From NCBI RefSeq assembly GCF_036699995.1, contig NZ_CP144906.1:853501-917500 (forward strand): a DNA stretch of 64,000 nt, given 5' to 3'. Below the pieces are notes generated by a model. The model was not told the origin of the DNA. It searched no databases and was given only the letters and a program-made list of their open reading frames with translations. This DNA comes from Clostridium beijerinckii (GTDB lineage Bacteria > Bacillota > Clostridia > Clostridiales > Clostridiaceae). The translations under genes and the position numbers were made by a program. Positions within the stretch are counted from its first letter, which is position 1; each line of letters begins with the position of its first letter. This document shows, piece after piece, positions 26,306 through 35,199 of this stretch.

Positions 26306-27169
26306 TTGAAAAAGAAAAAAGCTTTTTATATTATGACTATACCAGCAGTTTTGTTATTCTTTATATTTCATACATTATCTCTTTTAGAAGGTGTATTTTA
26401 TAGTTTTACCAATTCAAAAGGATATGGTGACTGGAGTTTTGTTGGATTAAAAAACTATATTGCAGTATTTCAAGATAGTAATGTTATGCATGCGTACATT
26501 TTTACTTTCAAATTTGCAATTATAACTACAATTATAGTAAACATATTAAGTCTTTTAATTGCTGTAGGTTTAAACTCAAAAATCAAATTTCAAAATACTT
26601 TAAAGTCAATATATTTTATTCCTAATATATTAGGAACTTTAATAGTGGCATTTATATTTAATTTTGTATTTGCTCATGTTATACCAAACATTGGAGAGAC
26701 TATGAACATTTCTATGCTTAGTAAAAACATATTAGGTGATGAAAAGCTTGCATGGCTTGGAATAGTGTTTGTAGCAGCATGGCAATCAATAGCCTTTAAT
26801 ACAATAATATATTTATCTGGACTTCAGACAATTGATACTGATGTTTACGAAGCCTGTGATATTGATGGCGCTAGTTCATGGCAAAGATTTAAAAGCATAA
26901 CATTTCCATTAATAGCACCCTTTTTCACAATTAACATGGTTTTATGTATGAAAGGATTTTTAATGGTATTTGATCAGGTTGTAGCTATGACAGGAGGAGG
27001 ACCTGGAACTGTTACTCAGTCAATATCTTATGTAATTTATAACGGAGGATTTAACCAAGGAAGTTTTGCTTATCAATCTGCAAATGCTGTTATTTACTTC
27101 ATCGTAATTGTAGCAATATCATTATTTCAGCTTAGAGTCCTTGAAAAGAGGGAGGAAAAAGTACTATGA
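26306..27169 (+). CDS. Sugar ABC transporter permease (MalF type)
   Basis: This 287-residue inner-membrane protein has six hydrophobic segments and the permease coupling motif EACDIDGASSWQRFKSITFP near residue 195, which contacts the ATPase. It appears to start at a TTG preceded by AGGGGGCTGAAGG; no ATG is near enough. Its stop overlaps the next gene's start (ATGA), so the permeases are translated together. The partner ATPase is missing here and is presumably a shared MsmX-type protein encoded elsewhere. Confidence 0.92.
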   Translation: MKKKKAFYIMTIPAVLLFFIFHTLSLLEGVFYSFTNSKGYGDWSFVGLKNYIAVFQDSNVMHAYIFTFKFAIITTIIVNILSLLIAVGLNSKIKFQNTLKSIYFIPNILGTLIVAFIFNFVFAHVIPNIGETMNISMLSKNILGDEKLAWLGIVFVAAWQSIAFNTIIYLSGLQTIDTDVYEACDIDGASSWQRFKSITFPLIAPFFTINMVLCMKGFLMVFDQVVAMTGGGPGTVTQSISYVIYNGGFNQGSFAYQSANAVIYFIVIVAISLFQLRVLEKREEKVL

Positions 27170-27990
27170 GGAGAAACAAAACCAATTGGATAGTAACTAC
27201 GCTTATGATAGCAGGAGCTTTGGTGGCTATAATATTTCCATTGTATCTAACCATATTAATAGCTGTAAAATCTCCACAAGATATGGTACCAAGTGCTTTA
27301 TCATTTCCAAAGTCATTACGTTTTGAAAATTTTACTGAAGCCATTGAAATGACAAATTTCTTTGATGCTCTAAAAAACAGTTTAACAATAACAATTTCGG
27401 TATTAATTCTTACAATACTTTCAAATTCTTTGGTTTCATATGCCATAGCTAGAAATAGAAAGAAAAAGTTTTTTAATGCATTATACTATTACTTTTTGAG
27501 TGCTATGTTTGTACCATTTCCAATAATTATGCTTCCTCTTGTAAAGCAAGTAAATATGCTAAATATGGATAATATAATTGGAATAATATGCTTATACGTT
27601 GTATTTGGATTACCTTTTAATATATTTTTATATTCAGGTTATATTAAATCAATTCCAGTTTCACTTGAAGAAGCAGCAACAATAGATGGTGCTTCTACAT
27701 TCCAAGTATTTTGGAGAATAATTTTCCCTTTACTAAAACCTATTAATGCTACGGTTGCAATTACTACTTGTTTGTGGACATGGAATGATTTCATGTTGCC
27801 ACTTATCATCTTAGGTAAGCCAGAGATGGCTACATTGCCTTTAGTTCAATACGTATTCCAGTCTCAATTTACTACAAATTATAATCTGGCTTTTGCGTCA
27901 TACTTGCTAGCATTATTACCAATGTTTATAGTATACATCTTTGCGCAAAAATGGATAAGAAATGGCATTGTAACTGGAGCTGTTAAATAA
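27166..27990 (+). CDS. Sugar ABC transporter permease (MalG type)
   Basis: This 274-residue permease has an N-terminal helix and five further membrane segments. The coupling motif EEAATIDGASTFQVFWRIIFPLLKP lies near residue 165 (key residues EAA...G). It pairs with the MalF-type permease to form the channel. It overlaps that gene by four bases (ATGA) and is followed 53 bp later by the glucosidase gene. Confidence 0.93.
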   Translation: MRRNKTNWIVTTLMIAGALVAIIFPLYLTILIAVKSPQDMVPSALSFPKSLRFENFTEAIEMTNFFDALKNSLTITISVLILTILSNSLVSYAIARNRKKKFFNALYYYFLSAMFVPFPIIMLPLVKQVNMLNMDNIIGIICLYVVFGLPFNIFLYSGYIKSIPVSLEEAATIDGASTFQVFWRIIFPLLKPINATVAITTCLWTWNDFMLPLIILGKPEMATLPLVQYVFQSQFTTNYNLAFASYLLALLPMFIVYIFAQKWIRNGIVTGAVK

Positions 27991-28043
27991 TAAAAATGCA
28001 TTTAAACGAAATAAAATAAGTAATATTAAAAGGAGAATAAGTC

Positions 28044-29684
28044 ATGGATAAAAAATGGTGGAAAGAAAGTGTCGTTTATCAGGTATATCCTAGGAGTTTT
28101 AATGATTCTAATGGAGATGGAATTGGAGATTTAAGAGGAATAATAGAGAAGTTAGATTACTTGAAAGAATTGGGGATAGATGTAATATGGTTATCTCCAG
28201 TATATAAATCACCAAACGATGATAATGGATATGATATAAGCGATTATGAAGACATAATGGATGAATTTGGAACAATGGAAGATATGGATGATCTTATTAA
28301 GGAAGGAAATAAAAGAGGAATAAAAATTCTTATGGATTTAGTTGTAAACCATACTTCAGACGAACATAAATGGTTCATCGAAGCTAAGAAATCAAAAGAT
28401 AATCCTTATAGAGATTATTATATATGGAGAGATCCAGTAAATGGAGAAGAACCAAATGATTTAAGATCAACATTTAGTGGTAGTGCATGGCAATATGATG
28501 AAACTACAGGGCAGTATTACTTACATTTATTTAGTAAAAAACAGCCAGATTTGAACTGGGAAAATGAAGAGGTGCGCAATAGAATTTATAAAATGATGAA
28601 CTTCTGGATTGATAAAGGTATTGGCGGATTTAGAATGGATGTAATTGAACTTATAGGAAAGATTCCAGATAAAAAAGTTACGCATAATGGTCCAAAACTC
28701 CATGAATATATTAGAGAAATGAATAAGAAGACATTCGGCGGCAAAGATTTACTAACAGTTGGAGAGACTTGGGGATGTACTACAGAAATAGCTAAGAAAT
28801 ATTCAAATCCAGATGATAGTGAACTTAGCATGATATTTCAATTTGAGCACATTTTATTAGATCAACAGCCAGGTAAAGAAAAATGGGATTTAAAGCCGTT
28901 AGAATTATTAGATTTAAAGAAGGCATTATCTAGATGGCAAGTAGAGCTAGAAGGCACAGGCTGGAATAGTTTATTCTGGAATAATCATGACGTGCCAAGA
29001 ATAGTTTCAAGGTGGGGGAATGATAAAGAATATAGGGTAGAAAGTGCGAAAATGCTTGCTACATTATTACATGGAATGAAGGGGACTCCATATATATATC
29101 AAGGTGAAGAGCTTGGTATGACAAATGTAAGATTTGAATCATTAGAGGATTATAAGGACATAGAAACTTTAAACATGTATAATGAAAGAAAAAAACAAGG
29201 TTATACTCATGAGGAGATAATGTTATCTATATATACAAAAGGTAGAGATAATGCCCGTACTCCAATGCAATGGGATGATAGTCAAAATGCAGGGTTCACA
29301 AGTGGACAGCCTTGGCTAAAAGTAAATCCTAATTACAAAGAAATAAATGCTGAATCGCAATTAAAAGATGAAAATTCTATATTCAATTATTATAAAAAAC
29401 TAATAAAAATAAGAAAATCAAATCCAGTAGTTGTATACGGAAAATATGAATTGATGTTAGAAGAAAACAAAGAAATATTTGCATATACAAGAACTTTAGA
29501 AAATGAAATGTTACTAGTTATATGTAACTTTACAGGAAATGAGACAGAGTTTGTACTTGAAAGAAAATTTGAATTTAAATCTAAAGAACTTTTAATTTCA
29601 AATTATAATGTTAATGAAGATGATTGGATTGATAGTATAGAGCTTAAGCCATATGAATCTAGAATTTATAAGTTTGTATTATAG
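28044..29684 (+). CDS. GH13 alpha-glucosidase (oligo-1,6-glucosidase type)
   Basis: This 546-residue cytoplasmic enzyme has the GH13 regions DLVVNHTSDEH, GGFRMDVIELI with nucleophile Asp199, TVGETWG with acid/base Glu241 and WNNHDVPR with Asp316. The valine after the nucleophile (DVIEL) is the residue associated with alpha-1,6 activity in the oligo-1,6-glucosidase/dextran glucosidase subfamily. It would hydrolyse the imported oligosaccharide to glucose. It starts after AAAAGGAG, ends the ABC cluster, and is followed by a terminator. A trehalose-6-phosphate hydrolase is less likely because uptake here is by ABC transport. Confidence 0.9.
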   Translation: MDKKWWKESVVYQVYPRSFNDSNGDGIGDLRGIIEKLDYLKELGIDVIWLSPVYKSPNDDNGYDISDYEDIMDEFGTMEDMDDLIKEGNKRGIKILMDLVVNHTSDEHKWFIEAKKSKDNPYRDYYIWRDPVNGEEPNDLRSTFSGSAWQYDETTGQYYLHLFSKKQPDLNWENEEVRNRIYKMMNFWIDKGIGGFRMDVIELIGKIPDKKVTHNGPKLHEYIREMNKKTFGGKDLLTVGETWGCTTEIAKKYSNPDDSELSMIFQFEHILLDQQPGKEKWDLKPLELLDLKKALSRWQVELEGTGWNSLFWNNHDVPRIVSRWGNDKEYRVESAKMLATLLHGMKGTPYIYQGEELGMTNVRFESLEDYKDIETLNMYNERKKQGYTHEEIMLSIYTKGRDNARTPMQWDDSQNAGFTSGQPWLKVNPNYKEINAESQLKDENSIFNYYKKLIKIRKSNPVVVYGKYELMLEENKEIFAYTRTLENEMLLVICNFTGNETEFVLERKFEFKSKELLISNYNVNEDDWIDSIELKPYESRIYKFVL

Positions 29685-29851
29685 ATGAACAACATTAAAT
29701 TTAGAGCTATGGGATAATCAATCGAAAGTAGAAATATTGTTGTTCCGCAAGAATATGAAAATTTCGCTGAAAGTACTAAATTTTAGTTTTTAGATCTATA
29801 GAGCGTATAGCTATGAAATTTTGAAAGTTAATTTAAATTAAATAGGAATTT

Positions 29852-29890
29852 ACCCCTCGGTTAATTAAATAGTCGAGGGGTTATTGTTTG
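29852..29890 (+). terminator. Intrinsic terminator of the alpha-glucoside operon
   Basis: ACCCCTCG pairs with CGAGGGGT, followed by TATTGTTTGTGTT. It lies in a 437-base gap; beyond it, to 30121, I see only AT-rich sequence with three AATCTAGAA-like words and the AGGAGG site of the next gene. Confidence 0.7.
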
Positions 29891-30121
29891 TGTTGAAATA
29901 ATTACAATTATGATAACATTAAAGATATAATGTTAAGAATCTATATTCCAGTAATAAATCTAAATCTAGAACTCTAGAAAGCTAATGTCCAATTAAGATT
30001 AGAATCTAGAAACTCAATTGAAATACATATAGTTAAATTGATGAATTAAGTGGGATCAGATAAAATAAGGTATATGAAGTGTTTTTAAAGATGTATATGA
30101 AAAAGTTTAGGAGGTATCATT

Positions 30122-31462
30122 TTGGAAAAAGAAGAAGTTGAATTATTGCCAGCAGGACTCATAACATGTTTATTAGATGACAGAGAAGTACGTATAATAA
30201 AAATATCTCCTAAAAAATTGACAGTGCGTGTGGCTGACGAAATAGGAAAGATAAGCAGTATAAAAGTTGCATTTCATAAGTTTGATGAAAACAGATATGA
30301 AGAAGTTATAATACAAGATTATAATATAGTGGAAAAAAGAAAAGAAGATTTTAGTTTAATATATATTTTCAGCATTGAAACACAAAAATACTCACATAAT
30401 GTAAGAAGTGCTTTTAAAAAGTATTCAAATTATATTATGTTAAAAGCTTTTGGTGATGGCAATGAATTTTCAAAGGAAATGGTTAATTATCCGGCAAAGC
30501 TAGATGAGGAGTTTTATAAGGACTATTTAGAACAGAAAGAAGAGTGGCTGTTAAACGTAAATTATGGGGATTGGGATGAAGATATTATTGATTCAGTGGA
30601 GATAGCTGTTTCTTTAGATAACGATATATTATATAAAAAGTTTATGGATAATGATATCCAAACATTTAAGATGGATTACTTAAATGAAAATTTTATGGGG
30701 AGTCATGAGCTATTTAAGAAAGATATTAACAGGATTTATATTGGAAATGAATTTTGTCATAACTTATTTCCAGAAATGAAATTGTTAAAAGGTATGATGC
30801 AGAAAGCAAAAGAAGAGAGCCTCGAGATAACATTATGTTTTACATATATGAGAGAGTGTTATATAGAAAAAACAAAAGATATAATAGAGGCAGTATATAA
30901 TTGGTGTAATGAAAATAATACTAAGATAGAAATTGTTGTAAATGATTTTGGAATGCTAAAATTACTTAAAGATAAGATAGATATTTTCAAGTTGTCACTA
31001 GGCGTTTTATTAAATAAGAGAAAAAAAGATCCAAGATATATTTACAAGAAAGGATACTTAGAAAATAAAGATCTTATAGCAACAAACAGTCTTAATAGTT
31101 CAATTTTTACGAAGTTTTTGAAAGAATGTAAAATAGAACGATATGAATATGAAAATTGTGGTTATAAAATTTCTGTTGCAGATGGGCACCATAGTATGCA
31201 TATTCCTTTCTATCAAACAAATACATCTCAATATTGTCCACTACATGCAATGTGTACAACTATGGATAGAGGAAATCAGAAACTTGTTACTGACTGCCCA
31301 AAGTATTGTAGCGATTATGTATTTTCTTATCCAAAGCATTTAAAAATGGTTGGAAGATATAATTCGCTATTCACATTTGATGATACTTTGCTTAAAAATC
31401 CAAAAGAATTAGAGTATTACATAAATAGCGGAATCGATAGAATTGTTTTAAATTTTCTATAG
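30122..31462 (+). CDS. U32/UbiV-like protein with an extra N-terminal domain
   Basis: This 446-residue protein starts at a TTG with AGGAGG eight bases upstream. The first 110 residues look like a small beta-rich domain, faintly PilZ-like (DDREVRIIKISPKKLTVRV), though PilZ binding residues are not convincing. The rest resembles U32 family TIM-barrel proteins: NDFGMLKLL, LGVLLNKRKKDPRY, and a cysteine cluster near 375-400 (YCPLHAMC, DCPKYC) like the iron-sulfur sites of UbiU/UbiV. Characterised U32 proteins carry out oxygen-independent hydroxylations or RNA modification. The gene 100 bp downstream encodes a second U32 protein, so they likely act as a pair; the substrate is unknown. Confidence 0.65.
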   Translation: MEKEEVELLPAGLITCLLDDREVRIIKISPKKLTVRVADEIGKISSIKVAFHKFDENRYEEVIIQDYNIVEKRKEDFSLIYIFSIETQKYSHNVRSAFKKYSNYIMLKAFGDGNEFSKEMVNYPAKLDEEFYKDYLEQKEEWLLNVNYGDWDEDIIDSVEIAVSLDNDILYKKFMDNDIQTFKMDYLNENFMGSHELFKKDINRIYIGNEFCHNLFPEMKLLKGMMQKAKEESLEITLCFTYMRECYIEKTKDIIEAVYNWCNENNTKIEIVVNDFGMLKLLKDKIDIFKLSLGVLLNKRKKDPRYIYKKGYLENKDLIATNSLNSSIFTKFLKECKIERYEYENCGYKISVADGHHSMHIPFYQTNTSQYCPLHAMCTTMDRGNQKLVTDCPKYCSDYVFSYPKHLKMVGRYNSLFTFDDTLLKNPKELEYYINSGIDRIVLNFL

Positions 31463-31561
31463 ATATCGAAATATGAGCTTATACTTATGTAGAGTTTAAC
31501 GGTGATAGGTAACTATTTCACATACGTATATAAGGTCTATCTATGAAAGGAGGAAAACATA

Positions 31562-32596
31562 ATGAAGATAGTAGCAGGAATGGGATGTATTGATGATTAT
31601 ATAAAACTAGTAAAGGCTGGAGCAGATGAAGTGTTCTGTGGATATGTTCCTTATGAATGGAACAAAAAATATGGAAGTTTATTTCCTTTAAATAGGAGAG
31701 AAGTACTTTATTATAACATTCAAATAAGTTCACTTGAGGACATGAAAATACTAAAGAAAATGGTTGATTTTTATAAAGTACAAGTAAATATAACTTTTAA
31801 TTATTTATACTATCTTGAAGAACAATATGAAATGATAGCTAACATAATAAAAGATTTGATAAATATTGGCTTTAATGATTTTATTGTAGCAGATATTGCG
31901 CTTATATTATATTTAAAGGAAAGGAATATAAAGTGCTCAATACATTTAAGTGGAGAATGCGCTGAGCTAAACCGGCTTTCTATGGGATTTTTCAATAAAC
32001 TAAATATATCACGATACATATTTCATAGGAAAAATACAATCGAAGATATGAAATCATGTATAAGAAGCAACGAAGTAGAAAATCTTGAATATGAAGCATT
32101 TATTTTAAATGAAAGATGCCATTATACTGGTGCTTTTTGCAGCTCCCTACATTGTGATGAAATGATACATTTGTGTAAAGTCCCATATGAACTATTAAGA
32201 ATAGATAAAAATGAGAGTAGTTTTTGCGAAGTTGATAAGAGAATTGAGTCTTATTACAAAGAGATAGATGACAAGGATAAGGAAGAATTCTATATAGAAA
32301 ATCAATCTGATCCAGAAAATGAATATGGAAGTGAAAGCGAAGATGGAATGGAAGTTTCATATTTTATTGGAGAAACTGGATGTGGATTATGTTCGTTAAA
32401 AAAGTTAAAGAAAGCTGGCATTACTCATTTAAAGGTAGTCGGAAGAGGAAATTCTATTGAGAATATGGAAAAGAATATAAAAAGCCTAAAAAAGGCCATA
32501 GCTATATTAGATAATACTGAAATAAGTGAAACTTATGAAGAATATATAAAAAATAAGTTACTTGATGGCAAATGCAGCGGACAATGTTATTATTAA
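31562..32596 (+). CDS. U32 family protein, partner of the preceding gene
   Basis: This 344-residue protein has the U32 TIM-barrel opening (KIVAGMGCIDDYIKLVKAGADEVFCG) and a long NIKCSIHLSGECAELNRLSMGFFN block, with cysteines in ERCHYTGAFCSSLHC, HLC, ETGCGLCSL and the tail GKCSGQCYY. These would fit an iron-sulfur cluster site as in UbiU/UbiV, RlhA or TrhP. It is usually annotated as a peptidase, but peptidase activity is doubtful for most of the family. It starts after AAAGGAGGA and ends before a good terminator. With the upstream gene it forms a two-gene unit whose job in a bacterium expected to lack ubiquinone is unclear. Confidence 0.78.
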   Translation: MKIVAGMGCIDDYIKLVKAGADEVFCGYVPYEWNKKYGSLFPLNRREVLYYNIQISSLEDMKILKKMVDFYKVQVNITFNYLYYLEEQYEMIANIIKDLINIGFNDFIVADIALILYLKERNIKCSIHLSGECAELNRLSMGFFNKLNISRYIFHRKNTIEDMKSCIRSNEVENLEYEAFILNERCHYTGAFCSSLHCDEMIHLCKVPYELLRIDKNESSFCEVDKRIESYYKEIDDKDKEEFYIENQSDPENEYGSESEDGMEVSYFIGETGCGLCSLKKLKKAGITHLKVVGRGNSIENMEKNIKSLKKAIAILDNTEISETYEEYIKNKLLDGKCSGQCYY

Positions 32597-32602
32597 AAAG
32601 TA

Positions 32603-32632
32603 GGACTCACCATATAAAGGTAAGTCCTTTTA
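32603..32632 (+). terminator. Intrinsic terminator of the U32 gene pair
   Basis: GGACTCACC pairs with GGTAAGTCC (one mismatch) around ATATAAA, followed by TTTTA. It lies directly behind the stop codon. Confidence 0.75.
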
Positions 32633-32649
32633 TAAGTTATCACATAATA

Positions 32650-32770
32650 TTAATATATATATTTGATAAATAATTCTTCATAATAATTCTAAAAGCATTG
32701 CAATAATTTTATCCGTAATTGTGAATTGAGAAATGTGCATTGTGAATTGCAACATATATATTAATGCAGG
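32650..32770 (+). repeat. Dispersed intergenic repeat, copy 3
   Basis: This copy contains ATAATTCTTCATAATAATTC, CTAAAAGCATTGCAATAATT, TTATCCGTAATTGTGAATTG and ATGTGCATTGTGAATTGCAA, flanked on both sides by ATTAATATATAT-like sequence in inverted orientation. It matches copy 2 along its whole length with scattered changes. It lies between the U32 genes and a convergent MFS gene. Confidence 0.85.
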
Positions 32771-32835
32771 ATTATTTCTCAGGTGAATAAAAGGAAAAGT
32801 CTAATCAATAAAATTTAAATATGCAAAATAGAACT

Positions 32836-34053
32836 TTATGCTTTTTTGCTAATCTTGTGTATAATAAGCGCAAGTATTTGAGTTATTATACCAAAAGTAC
32901 ATACCCCATACCATCCAAAGTGAGAATAGCTATAGGAACCTAAAAACGATCCAAACGCCCCGCCAAGAAAAAAGCTAACCATATAAATAGTATTAAGTCT
33001 ATTACGTGTTTCTTCATTTAAAGAATGTACTCTTGCCTGATTAGATACATTACAAGATTGTACTCCTAAATCTAGAAGGATTATCCCTAAAACTAATCCC
33101 CAAATTTTGAATCCGAATAGGAAAAATAATAAATAGGAAACTATAACCACCACTATACATATACCTATAGCAAATCTTGAACCTCTTTTATCAGCTACTT
33201 TTCCAACCAGTGGAGCAGCAAGAGCACCGCTAACACCTACTAATCCAAGTAAGCCAGCTGCTTCAGCTCCCATATTGTAATGAGAACTTTCAAGTAAAAA
33301 TATAAGGGATGTCCAAAAGGCACTGAAAGCTGAAAACATTAATGCACCATTGAGAGAGGATTCTCTTAAGATTGGTTCTGTTTTTATTAAGTGTATCATC
33401 GATTTTAATAACTCAGAATATTTAATGTCGGAAATAGGGTTGCATAATGGTATCAATTTTCTAAGAATAAGCATGAGAGCAAACATCATAATTGCTGCGA
33501 TAAGATAAACTATTCTCCAGCCAAGGTAGCTTCCTAAGATGCCACTAACTGTACGAGAAAGTAATATTCCAATTAATAAACCGCTCATTATTGTGCCAAT
33601 AGTTTGTCCTCTTTGTTGCGGATTTGAGAGCTGTGCTGCCAAAGGAATAATAAGTTGAGGGATTATAGAAGTAAACCCAACGGCAAAAGAAGAGATCGTA
33701 AGAATATATATATTTGAAGAGAAAAACATGCTCATAAGTGAAATTACTGAGAATAAAAGCATTATTACTATTAGGTTTCTCTTCTCTTTTATATCTCCTA
33801 AAGGCAATATAAATATCATTCCGATTGCATAACCTATTTGTGTGAGCATAGCTGCAAAACCTATACTTAATTGGTCAACATGAAAAGTTTTTGCTATGTC
33901 TCCTAAAAGAGGTTGAATGTAATATAGATTTGCGACTGTAAGTCCACAAGCTATTGACATGACTAAGATTAGTAATTTAGTTAATATAGGTCTAGTATTG
34001 GTATTATCTATTGATGAATTTGTTGTTAATACAGCATTAGTTGATTGATACAT
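32836..34053 (-). CDS. MFS transporter, drug-efflux type (paralogue of 8585 gene)
   Basis: This 405-residue 12-helix carrier has GDIKEKRNLIVIM at loop 2-3 and the same opening VANLYYIQPLLGDIA as the MFS protein at 8585; the two are alignable throughout, including NRLNTIYMVSFFLGGAFGS near residue 340. It starts after AAGGAAGTGAT. It follows the iron-sulfur flavoprotein gene by 124 bp on the minus strand and may share its transcript and TetR control. The exported compound is unknown. Confidence 0.87.
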   Translation of the reverse strand: MYQSTNAVLTTNSSIDNTNTRPILTKLLILVMSIACGLTVANLYYIQPLLGDIAKTFHVDQLSIGFAAMLTQIGYAIGMIFILPLGDIKEKRNLIVIMLLFSVISLMSMFFSSNIYILTISSFAVGFTSIIPQLIIPLAAQLSNPQQRGQTIGTIMSGLLIGILLSRTVSGILGSYLGWRIVYLIAAIMMFALMLILRKLIPLCNPISDIKYSELLKSMIHLIKTEPILRESSLNGALMFSAFSAFWTSLIFLLESSHYNMGAEAAGLLGLVGVSGALAAPLVGKVADKRGSRFAIGICIVVVIVSYLLFFLFGFKIWGLVLGIILLDLGVQSCNVSNQARVHSLNEETRNRLNTIYMVSFFLGGAFGSFLGSYSYSHFGWYGVCTFGIITQILALIIHKISKKA

Positions 34054-34177
34054 TTATAAATCACTTCCTTAAAATTATATAATACATATAATTGAGCAAA
34101 GGTTTAATTTACAAGTAATAAAAATTTCTTATAAATATTAATGCTACAATTATATGAGGGTTAGATTTGATAAAAGT

Positions 34178-34813
34178 TTATCGAATAAAATTAGTAAAAA
34201 TCTTTTCTTCTCTTTCAGGAGTTTTTATAACTCCTTGACCGTTTTCGATAAGCTTCATAAGCCAGGCCATGTTCTTGCCTAGGATTCTCATAATTTGTTG
34301 TCCTTCTTCATCTTGCATTACTTCACCTGGGGCTCTTCCGTTAATTACATTCCAATAGTTTGAAGTAGGAATAATCATTTCAGAATGATTAATATAATTG
34401 TTCAATTGATCGAAGGTTGGAATTCCACCTGCACGTCTTACTGCGACTACTGCAATGCCTACTTTAAGTCTCAACATACTATCAGTAGCTTCGGCTACAC
34501 GAAAAGCCCTATCTAAAAATGATTTCATTGTTCCGGCAATTGCTGAATAGTGTACTGGTGACCCTAAGATTATGCCATCAGCATCTTTCATTTTTTCAAT
34601 CCACTCGTTAACTGGATCAGTAGCAATGGCACATTTACCATTTTTATTTTTGGTGCAATATCCGCAAGCAATACAACCTCTTATAGACTTGTTGCCCACA
34701 TGAATTATTTCTGTTTCGATTCCTTCCTTTTCTAGTTCGTCAGTAACCAATTTTATTCCATGATAAGTATTACCTTCTTTATTTGGACTTCCGTTAAATG
34801 CTACAACTTTCAT
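34178..34813 (-). CDS. Iron-sulfur flavoprotein-type NAD(P)H-dependent FMN reductase
   Basis: This 211-residue flavodoxin-fold protein has the FMN phosphate loop AFNGSPNKEGNTYHG and a compact cysteine motif CIACGYC-x7-C near residues 47-60, which matches the CX2CX2CX4-7C pattern of archaeal and clostridial iron-sulfur flavoproteins. The GSPVHYSAIAGTMKSFLDR block near residue 95 is also typical. It probably reduces quinones, oxygen species or other electrophiles. It starts after GAGGAGG and is divergent from a TetR regulator, with a large inverted repeat in between. An MFS gene follows. Confidence 0.87.
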   Translation of the reverse strand: MKVVAFNGSPNKEGNTYHGIKLVTDELEKEGIETEIIHVGNKSIRGCIACGYCTKNKNGKCAIATDPVNEWIEKMKDADGIILGSPVHYSAIAGTMKSFLDRAFRVAEATDSMLRLKVGIAVVAVRRAGGIPTFDQLNNYINHSEMIIPTSNYWNVINGRAPGEVMQDEEGQQIMRILGKNMAWLMKLIENGQGVIKTPEREEKIFTNFIR

Positions 34814-34955
34814 TTATTTTTCCTCCTCATAATACATATAATTTGATGAAATTTATAAGATCTATTACTTATTTGTTTTTAATTGAATATTAATAAATAT
34901 AATTCCCGACATATATCTTAAAAATTCTTAATAATATAATAAGATGGTTGATAAA

Positions 34956-35000
34956 ACTGAACGTTTAGTTTATAAATATATATTATACTAAACGTTCAGT
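34956..35000. promoter_or_regulatory. Large inverted-repeat operator for the TetR regulator
   Basis: ACTGAACGTTTAGT (34956-34969) and ACTAAACGTTCAGT (34987-35000) are exact reverse complements, 17 bases apart. Each arm is itself a near-palindrome around AACGTT, so two TetR dimers could bind. It lies about 150 bp upstream of the flavoprotein start and 200 bp upstream of tetR, so it most likely covers the minus-strand promoter. Nothing else but AT-rich sequence and the tetR promoter is seen in this 386-base gap. Confidence 0.7.
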
Positions 35001-35114
35001 ATTGTAAATAGTTTTTTTTAAAATAAAAATTTTATTTTTAAGTCTATTAAAAGGGTACAAGAGGAATAATATCACTAACAATTAAGTCAAATGTTTAAAA
35101 GAGATAAGTTAGAA

Positions 35115-35142
35115 TTGATAAGTATAATATATATAGTATAAT
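35115..35142 (+). promoter_or_regulatory. Promoter of the tetR-family gene
   Basis: TTGATA (35115-35120) and TATAAT (35137-35142) are 16 bp apart, 58 bp before the ATG. An overlapping earlier TATAAT (35123) lacks a matching -35. Confidence 0.55.
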
Positions 35143-35199
35143 AGACGTATAGTTTACTAAGTATAGGCTATAAGTTAATTACAATGGAGGTAACTACAT

